Shown here: positions 1 to 4,501 of the stretch, in pieces
Position numbering within the stretch: position 1 is the stretch's first letter
Layout of the letters: every line of letters starts with the position of its first letter
From: a bacterium
GTDB taxonomy: Bacteria > Patescibacteriota > Microgenomatia > UBA1400 > RBG-16-45-19
NCBI GenBank assembly: GCA_003247275.1
Contig: QKAA01000031.1
Location: 1-6,049 of the forward strand
DNA length: 6,049 nucleotides
Direction of reading: 5' to 3'
Position numbers and translations under genes: made by a program
The notes under the pieces: model-generated
Database searches by the model: none
The model's input: only the letters and a program-made list of their open reading frames with translations
Told to the model about the DNA's origin: nothing

Positions 1-81
1 GTCGTTTGGATTATTGGTAAAGCCTTAGGTTTAGATATCCTCAATCCTGGTCAAACATTCGTTACCATGTTTAATCCTTAA
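1..81 (+). CDS. C-terminal end of a T4SS pilin-like protein (partial, 5' end outside window)
   Basis: The first 26 codons read in frame 1 and end at TAA 79-81. The peptide starts with a hydrophobic piece (VVWIIGKALGLDILNP) and ends in a short polar tail. The GLDILNP segment closely matches the end of the next gene's product (GFDLLNPSL), placing this as the end of the second membrane helix and the C-terminal tail of another two-helix pilin-like paralogue. The next gene's ribosome binding site overlaps this stop codon, so the two are very probably co-transcribed and perhaps translationally coupled. Only the tail is visible, so the family assignment rests on this similarity and on position next to four complete paralogues. 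Confidence 0.6.
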   Translation, partial: VVWIIGKALGLDILNPGQTFVTMFNP

Positions 82-84
82 GGA
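80..84 (+). promoter_or_regulatory. Shine-Dalgarno site for the gene at 92
   Basis: AAGGA overlaps the stop codon of the upstream gene and lies 7 bases before ATG 92. It supports that start and suggests coupling to translation of the preceding pilin-like gene. Confidence 0.6.
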
Positions 85-91
85 AAATATA

Positions 92-430
92 ATGAATATC
101 TTTAAAACCGCATACGCCATTGACCCCATTACCAACCCCGTCATCTCTGAGGAACTAGGTGCAAATCCTGATGGTGGAGTTGCCTTAGGTATCATTATAG
201 GTCAACTCTATCGTGCCGCAGTTATGGCCGGCGGCCTCGCCCTCCTCCTCTACATTGCTTGGGGAGGTATTAACTGGATCACCGCCGGTGGCGACAAAAA
301 CAAACTTGAAAATGCTAAAAATCAACTCTTAAACGGTGTCATTGGTATGGCCATTTTAGTTGGCTCCTCCGCCATCGCTGCCTTCCTTAGTAATTTATTT
401 GGATTCGACTTGTTAAACCCAAGTTTATAA
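92..430 (+). CDS. T4SS pilin-like two-helix membrane protein (VirB2/TrbC-like)
   Basis: A 112-residue protein, typical in size for VirB2/TrbC-type pilins, probably an inner-membrane-stored subunit of a T4SS-like pilus. Two hydrophobic helices lie at about residues 39-61 and 79-103. They are joined by a short polar loop with the array's signature GGIxWITAGGDKNK, followed by acidic and basic residues. That charged loop should be cytoplasmic, leaving both ends outside. There is no full signal peptide: the protein begins MNIFKTAYAI, where TAYA looks like a signal-peptidase site but no hydrophobic core precedes it. The start is supported by AAGGA 7 bases upstream, and no better in-frame start is seen. 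It follows a partial paralogue by 10 bases and precedes another by 6, so it sits within an operon. The family is confident; whether it is a structural or accessory pilin is not known. Confidence 0.8.
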   Translation: MNIFKTAYAIDPITNPVISEELGANPDGGVALGIIIGQLYRAAVMAGGLALLLYIAWGGINWITAGGDKNKLENAKNQLLNGVIGMAILVGSSAIAAFLSNLFGFDLLNPSL

Positions 431-436
431 AACAAT

Positions 437-940
437 ATGGCATCACCAACCGACACTCTTTTTACCGTACCAGTTAGAGACAATTTAGTAGGAAGAGCAC
501 CCCTTGAATTAGGTGATTATGTCTCCCGCATAGTTGGCGTCTCCCTCACTGTCGCCGCCGTGGCCGCTTTCGCTTTCCTCGTTTTAAGTGGCATTCAATG
601 GATCACAGCCGGTGGTGACAAAAATAAAATCGAAGAAACCAAAAATCGGATTACTGGTTCCATTATTGGTTTAGCTATCGTTGCTGCTGCCTGGGCCATT
701 TTCCTTCTTCTTGATAACTTCTTTGGCATCGGCATTGTCGGCAATGGAGGTTCAACTTCTACAGGGACCTATTCCAACAGTACTCAAGGAACCTGCCTTT
801 ATCCTACTTCTCGATGTTGTGACGATATCAACGATAGTAATTGCTTCTGCCAAAACGCAAATTACACGACTGCAACCTACGGCTCATGCAACGCTGGTGG
901 TGGTCAAACCGGAATATTATGCGCCTGTGTCCCCCGTTAA
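437..940 (+). CDS. T4SS pilin-like protein with Cys-rich C-terminal extension
   Basis: A 167-residue member of the pilin-like array. Its core matches the gene at 1033 (33 of 50 residues identical from the GIQWIT motif onward), with helices at about 30-55 and 72-95 and the loop TAGGDKNKIEETKNR between them. Unlike its neighbours it continues for about 65 residues after the second helix. A Gly/Ser/Thr-rich linker (about 102-118) leads to a domain with eight cysteines at 120, 127, 128, 136, 138, 151, 162 and 164, enough for four disulfides. Positive-inside topology puts this tail on the outer face. There is no separate signal peptide; the first helix would act as anchor. The start follows the previous stop by 6 bases and has no clear Shine-Dalgarno, so it relies on coupling or on a leaderless mRNA (TATAAA at 426-431). 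A specialised minor or tip pilin is plausible but inferred. Confidence 0.8.
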   Translation: MASPTDTLFTVPVRDNLVGRAPLELGDYVSRIVGVSLTVAAVAAFAFLVLSGIQWITAGGDKNKIEETKNRITGSIIGLAIVAAAWAIFLLLDNFFGIGIVGNGGSTSTGTYSNSTQGTCLYPTSRCCDDINDSNCFCQNANYTTATYGSCNAGGGQTGILCACVPR

Positions 941-949
941 CCCCTAAAT

Positions 950-979
950 TTGACAAGAGAAACCCCAGATAAGTACAAT
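950..979 (+). promoter_or_regulatory. Sigma-70-type promoter for the pilin gene at 1033
   Basis: A perfect -35 TTGACA (950-955) is followed after 18 bases by -10 TACAAT (974-979), one mismatch from consensus. Transcription would start near 986, giving a leader of about 47 bases that is A-rich and carries a strong ribosome binding site. This is the best promoter in the window and lies in the largest gap of the pilin array. Confidence 0.75.
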
Positions 980-1020
980 AAACATTACAAAGTAATAAAA
1001 AACAAAAAAACACCAAAATA

Positions 1021-1026
1021 AAGGAG
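1021..1026 (+). promoter_or_regulatory. Strong Shine-Dalgarno for the gene at 1033
   Basis: AAGGAG ends 6 bases before ATG 1033. It is the strongest ribosome binding site in the window and fixes the start of the third complete pilin gene. Confidence 0.8.
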
Positions 1027-1032
1027 AAAATC

Positions 1033-1413
1033 ATGAAAAAACTCGCCCCCCTAGCCAGCACCGTCGGCTTACTCGCAAGTACTGGCACCGCTTTCGCTGC
1101 CACCAGCACTCTAACCGTCCCCAAACCCCCCGGATTTCAGATTGAAGACTTAGGCAAACTTATCAGTAACACTGCTGGCGTTGCTCTCATCATCGCTGCC
1201 ATCCTCGTCTTCGCCTTCCTAGTTATGGGTGGCATCCAATGGATCACTTCCGGTGGTGATAAAGGCAAAACTGAAGAAGCCAGAAATCGCATCACCGCTG
1301 CCCTAGTTGGTTTAGCCATCGTCGCTGCTGCTTGGGCTGTCGTTCAACTCGTCTCCACCTTCTTTGGTATCGACATTTTCAATGGCACCAAAACCCTCCC
1401 CACCGCTTACTAA
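1033..1413 (+). CDS. T4SS pilin-like protein with signal peptide, candidate major pilin
   Basis: A 126-residue precursor. The signal peptide is at 1-22 (MKK start, hydrophobic core, likely cleavage after AFA). A short Pro-containing segment follows, then helix 1 at about 48-69, the polar loop WITSGGDKGKTEEARNR, helix 2 at about 88-110, and a short tail ending in PTAY. The mature protein of about 104 residues with two helices and a charged cytoplasmic loop fits the VirB2/TrbC pilin plan. The gene stands alone between its own promoter (950-979) and an intrinsic terminator (1436-1460), with an AAGGAG ribosome binding site. Its coding strand is rich in C-ending codons. These features together suggest high expression and hence the major subunit; that role is an inference. 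No terminator separates it from the genes upstream, so read-through from them may add to expression. Confidence 0.85.
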   Translation: MKKLAPLASTVGLLASTGTAFAATSTLTVPKPPGFQIEDLGKLISNTAGVALIIAAILVFAFLVMGGIQWITSGGDKGKTEEARNRITAALVGLAIVAAAWAVVQLVSTFFGIDIFNGTKTLPTAY

Positions 1414-1435
1414 AATACACACAATAAAAAACATC

Positions 1436-1460
1436 AAGCCGGGTTCTACCTGGCTTTTTT
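1436..1460 (+). terminator. Rho-independent terminator after the pilin gene at 1033
   Basis: A 9-bp stem with one G-U pair (arms 1436-1444 and 1448-1456) and a three-base loop TCT runs into a T tract (1455-1460), followed by a further T-rich stretch. It lies 22 bases after the stop codon of the pilin gene and would separate its transcript from the next gene. Confidence 0.85.
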
Positions 1461-1523
1461 GTTTATCCCTCCATAGCCCCCGTCCCTCGTAGTTTTAGTG
1501 TAGTGGGATTAGGCGCAGGGGGA

Positions 1524-1532
1524 TGCTAAAAT
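1524..1532 (+). promoter_or_regulatory. Extended -10 promoter placed for a leaderless mRNA of the gene at 1539
   Basis: TGC TAAAAT forms an extended -10 (hexamer 1527-1532). A start site about 7 bases downstream falls at or next to the A of ATG 1539. There is no convincing -35 at the usual distance (TGGGAT at 1504-1509 is poor) and no Shine-Dalgarno. A terminator lies just upstream, so a new promoter is needed here. Confidence 0.5.
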
Positions 1533-1538
1533 AGCTCT

Positions 1539-1964
1539 ATGCAAAAGCGCTCTATTCAAAAACTCGTTTCTCTATTCTCGCTTCTTACTTCTTTCTTCAT
1601 ACTTCCCACTCCCATCTCCGCCGCTACAACCTGGAATGATCTAGAAACAGCCCCCGGAGATACCATGGCCGACGTTGCCACCATCAAAAGTTTAGAAGGA
1701 TTATTTTCAAACGTTGTTGGTATCGCCATTTCCCTCGTTGGCCTGGTCACCTTCGCCATGATTATCACTGGCGGAATTAAATATCTCACTTCAGGCGGGG
1801 ACCCCAAAAACACCGAAGCTGCCCAAGCCACCATCACCCAAGGCATTATTGGCCTGGTTCTGGCTGTCGCCTCCTACTTCATTCTCCAAGCCATTAGCGG
1901 TTTTACCGGTATCCCAGACCTCCTTAATTTCTCCGTTGGATTATCTCCAGAATTAACCCAATAA
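1539..1964 (+). CDS. T4SS pilin-like protein with signal peptide (divergent paralogue)
   Basis: A 141-residue precursor with an N-terminal signal peptide (basic MQKRSIQK, hydrophobic 10-22, likely cleavage after ISA at 28). A polar segment of about 28 residues follows, then helix 1 at about 57-80, a loop carrying GGIKYLTSGGDPKNTEAAQ, helix 2 at about 100-121, and a tail of about 20 residues. The GGI-x-(W/Y)-(I/L)-T-(A/S)-GGD signature ties it to the three upstream pilin-like genes. It is the most divergent: Tyr-Leu replaces Trp-Ile, the loop has GGDPKN instead of GGDKNK or GGDKGK, and the basic residues after the loop are lost. It starts a new transcription unit after the terminator at 1436-1460, without a ribosome binding site, and probably leads into the large secreted protein gene that follows closely. 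It could be a minor pilin or a pilin of a second filament type; the sequence does not decide. Confidence 0.8.
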   Translation: MQKRSIQKLVSLFSLLTSFFILPTPISAATTWNDLETAPGDTMADVATIKSLEGLFSNVVGIAISLVGLVTFAMIITGGIKYLTSGGDPKNTEAAQATITQGIIGLVLAVASYFILQAISGFTGIPDLLNFSVGLSPELTQ

Positions 1965-1988
1965 ACCCATGCTGATTGCCGCCGCAAA

Positions 1989-1994
1989 TTTAAT
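1989..1994 (+). promoter_or_regulatory. Possible -10 element for a leaderless start at 2002
   Basis: TTTAAT differs from TATAAT at one position and ends 7 bases before ATG 2002, the spacing that would start the mRNA at the ATG. No good -35 is seen, and the sequence is AT-rich, so chance is possible. It lies within the alternative longer reading of the gene from 1969. Confidence 0.3.
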
Positions 1995-2001
1995 TGTAAC
2001 A

Positions 2002-4458
2002 ATGAACAAAGTTTCTTCATTTCTTACCTCACTCCTCCTTCTTCTTGTTTCTTTTTTTCTCTTTTCTGCACCAACCCAAGCCATTAATCTCATCAGTGTA
2101 ACACCAGAGGTAAAAGCGCAACAATGTAACGAAGTTCCCCCAGCTGAATATGAAGGTCCTCAATATTACGTTGCTGACCCAGAAAATCAATGTGGTCTAC
2201 CCACGCCAGAAAGACAAAGACTTGAGCTCGAAACATCGAGTGTTGTTTGCTTAGACAATCCAGATTTAATTGCTGAAACGATCAATTTTACAAAAGAAAA
2301 CACTATTGAAAACAGTCGAATTCTTTCATTTTTCGATAATGTTCTTTCAGGAAATTCAAAAATTGAATTTATCTCCTATGACTCCTTTGGCATAAATAGT
2401 GAAAAGCTTTCTGAAATCTCCAAAGAAACCCCATATCTAACTGCTAAATTAACCAAAGCTATCTCTTTGCCTGACTACTTCGATGCTAGTGGTTACGATG
2501 CTTTATGCGTATATGAGGGATACTCCAGTCGTAAAGAGTGCGCTCAAAAATTCCAAAGTGAACTACCATCAACTCAAGAAAACATACTTGCCTCCGGAGG
2601 CTGGTGGCAATTTTCTACCACCAGACAAGAGCAATTCGAGGCTAAGAAAAAAAGAGCTGAAGAAATTATCGCTTGCACAAATGTTGATCATGACCCCCTT
2701 ATTCCCTGTGATCAACCCTATGTTGTAACCAGAAAAACTCCCTGGACAACACTTATGAATAAAAATGTAATTACTAGCGTCGACCTAGCAAATAAAATCG
2801 CCAGCATGACTTATGAAGATTTTTTAGCTGAAGATCCTGCCATGCAAATGGCAATCCTGTCCCTAAGAGAGTCTCGTGCTTACAGTGCCGTCTACCTAGT
2901 AGTAAGAGAAGTCATTACAAACACCACCTTCGTAACAAAAATCACTAATTTTTTTGATTACTTTGATCCCGTTGGACCAACTCTTCCTCCCTCCAGTCCC
3001 GAACCAACCTCACCACCCAACCAATCAGTTTTGCCAAACTCCGAAAATATGGTCGTTAAATCAAGCTATATCCCTGGAGTTTTCAAAACCACCGCTCGAT
3101 CTGAAGAACTCTACAGACTAGTTAATAAGAAGCAAGCAGGAAATGAAGGAGTCGACAACATTAATCAAAATCTCAAAGCAGATCTTGGAGAAATAGACAT
3201 CAATGATATAGAAACCATGATTGCTGCTAAAATCGCCGCCAGCAACCTAAATTGCTCCAATCAAACTTTCACTTACCAATCTTCAGGCAGTCAAGAAAAA
3301 TACCCTGCTAAGACAAATCCTTTAAGCATAAATTTTAATTTAGAAATTGATGTAACCCTTCCTTGGAAACAGGCCATTAATCAAAATATTGCGAATGTTT
3401 ACGAGGCCTACCTCATTGCTCCAACTCAAAAAATTGCCGAACTTATAGCTCAAGATGATAATAGCCCTCTCCCCATGATGGTAAAAAAAGAATATCAACA
3501 GTCTGCTCAAGAAGACACCTATATCCCCCATCAACTATCTGACTCCCCACCTGAAGCCCACAACTACACAACTATCCCCACCACAGAGCCTATTCCCTGC
3601 GCAGAGGGAGTTGCTGGCCCCTGTTTTCAAACTGTCGAAAAAGAATACGGTATCGAATACAACGCTGTAAACGACAAAAAACTAGAAGGACCATTACCAG
3701 GAGGAGAAGCTACAAATTGGCTGCTTTACCTCAAAGGCAAATTTGCTTGGAAGAAAGGCACTCCTGAGCACTATTCTGGGACGTGTTATGCCAACGAAAC
3801 AGCAGACAAACTCAATTCCAGCCTTCTCACTTCATTAGAAGAGGGGCTTTTTGCCCTAATTGGTCGCGCTGACAATTCCACCAACGGCCAATGTCCTGAA
3901 GAACTAACCAAAAACACTTCTCAAACCAGCAGTCTCGGGAACGATGTTTGTGAAATCGCCGAACAATATCAAGTTGATTGTAACGTCCTATTAGCTGTAT
4001 GGAATATTGAAACTGGAGGAGCGAATGTCTGTGTTCCTGAGTGTTGGCATGATCGATCGCAATGCGAACTAAACTGCCCCGAAAACTATGAGCAATCCTT
4101 TAGTAGCTGCAACCAAACTGATAGCTCTCCCAGCGGTCCCCTTGCCCTCAACAAAGAAGCCGCCGATGTTGATCCTAGTCTTAACCGCTGCTTAATTCCT
4201 GATGCTCTTGGTCTTGCTGCGCAGGTCCTTGTCGAATTAAAAAACTTTGGTGAGCCCGTAACCTCCGAAGACCTTGAGCCAGCCGGTCGATATCAAGGCT
4301 GCAACAACTGCGAGCCCAGCGATCAAACTCAATATCGTTGGGGGGAGGGAGTTTCCTATTGTGACGCAGTTAAATACTACATCGAAAACGGCCAAGAATA
4401 TCCTGGGACCGTTGATCCATCATTTGATAAATTTGGTTTACAATGCTATCCCCAATAA
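2002..4458 (+). CDS. Large secreted Cys-rich protein with C-terminal lytic transglycosylase-like domain
   Basis: Read from ATG 2002 this is an 818-residue precursor; an in-frame ATG at 1969 would add 11 residues. I prefer 2002 because it gives a textbook signal peptide (MNKVSS, a long Leu/Phe core, cleavage after TQA at 27). No later membrane helix is evident, so the mature protein should be secreted or periplasmic. Residues 28-320 form an unrecognised region, with a GGWWQF motif near 199-204 and a short Lys/Glu-rich stretch after it. A Pro/Ser-rich linker lies at about 323-345, followed by a second unrecognised region. From about 645 the sequence resembles a lysozyme-like SLT fold: CEIAEQYQVDCNVLLAVWNIETGG, interrupted here only for reading, matches the pattern of helix plus catalytic Glu, with E670 as candidate. 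A later Y-RWGEGVSYCDAVKYY segment (about 779-793) would match the family's final helix. There are 24 cysteines, 13 of them after residue 630. A VirB1-like role in opening peptidoglycan for the secretion machine is inferred from context; the N-terminal function is unknown. Confidence 0.75.
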   Translation: MNKVSSFLTSLLLLLVSFFLFSAPTQAINLISVTPEVKAQQCNEVPPAEYEGPQYYVADPENQCGLPTPERQRLELETSSVVCLDNPDLIAETINFTKENTIENSRILSFFDNVLSGNSKIEFISYDSFGINSEKLSEISKETPYLTAKLTKAISLPDYFDASGYDALCVYEGYSSRKECAQKFQSELPSTQENILASGGWWQFSTTRQEQFEAKKKRAEEIIACTNVDHDPLIPCDQPYVVTRKTPWTTLMNKNVITSVDLANKIASMTYEDFLAEDPAMQMAILSLRESRAYSAVYLVVREVITNTTFVTKITNFFDYFDPVGPTLPPSSPEPTSPPNQSVLPNSENMVVKSSYIPGVFKTTARSEELYRLVNKKQAGNEGVDNINQNLKADLGEIDINDIETMIAAKIAASNLNCSNQTFTYQSSGSQEKYPAKTNPLSINFNLEIDVTLPWKQAINQNIANVYEAYLIAPTQKIAELIAQDDNSPLPMMVKKEYQQSAQEDTYIPHQLSDSPPEAHNYTTIPTTEPIPCAEGVAGPCFQTVEKEYGIEYNAVNDKKLEGPLPGGEATNWLLYLKGKFAWKKGTPEHYSGTCYANETADKLNSSLLTSLEEGLFALIGRADNSTNGQCPEELTKNTSQTSSLGNDVCEIAEQYQVDCNVLLAVWNIETGGANVCVPECWHDRSQCELNCPENYEQSFSSCNQTDSSPSGPLALNKEAADVDPSLNRCLIPDALGLAAQVLVELKNFGEPVTSEDLEPAGRYQGCNNCEPSDQTQYRWGEGVSYCDAVKYYIENGQEYPGTVDPSFDKFGLQCYPQ

Positions 4459-4461
4459 AAA

Positions 4462-4490
4462 TAGAAATTAAATCCAGACTGAAGTATAAT
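4462..4490 (+). promoter_or_regulatory. Promoter for the VirB6-like gene, near-leaderless
   Basis: A perfect -10 TATAAT (4485-4490) is preceded, after a 17-base spacer, by TAGAAA (4462-4467), which matches 4 of 6 consensus -35 bases. Transcription would start at about 4496-4499, only 3-6 bases before ATG 4502, leaving no room for a Shine-Dalgarno. It lies just after the stop of the large secreted protein gene. Confidence 0.6.
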
Positions 4491-4501
4491 TAACCACAGT
4501 T

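Noticed and set aside
681..947. 88-residue + strand frame within the 437 gene
   Set aside because: It is out of frame with a pilin whose reading frame is supported by paralogy up to about nt 737 and by a regular cysteine pattern after it. No ribosome binding site or domain was seen.
828..1124. 98-residue open frame on the - strand across the 437/1033 intergenic region
   Set aside because: It overlaps the Cys-rich tail, the promoter at 950-979 and the signal peptide of the 1033 gene. Its hydrophobic stretch comes from reading an A-rich leader backwards.
1500..1526. G-rich stretch as a G-quadruplex
   Set aside because: There are only two runs of three or more G plus one GG, not the four runs needed.
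92..1964. Small two-helix proteins as phage holins
   Set aside because: Size and topology would allow it, but the shared GGI-x-W-I-T-x-GGD loop, signal peptides on two members, the tandem array and the VirB6-like neighbour fit T4SS pilins better.
92..1964. Type IV pilus (PilA-type) prepilins
   Set aside because: There is no short basic leader followed by G/A-F-T-L-x-E and a single long N-terminal helix; these proteins have two helices and ordinary signal peptides or none.
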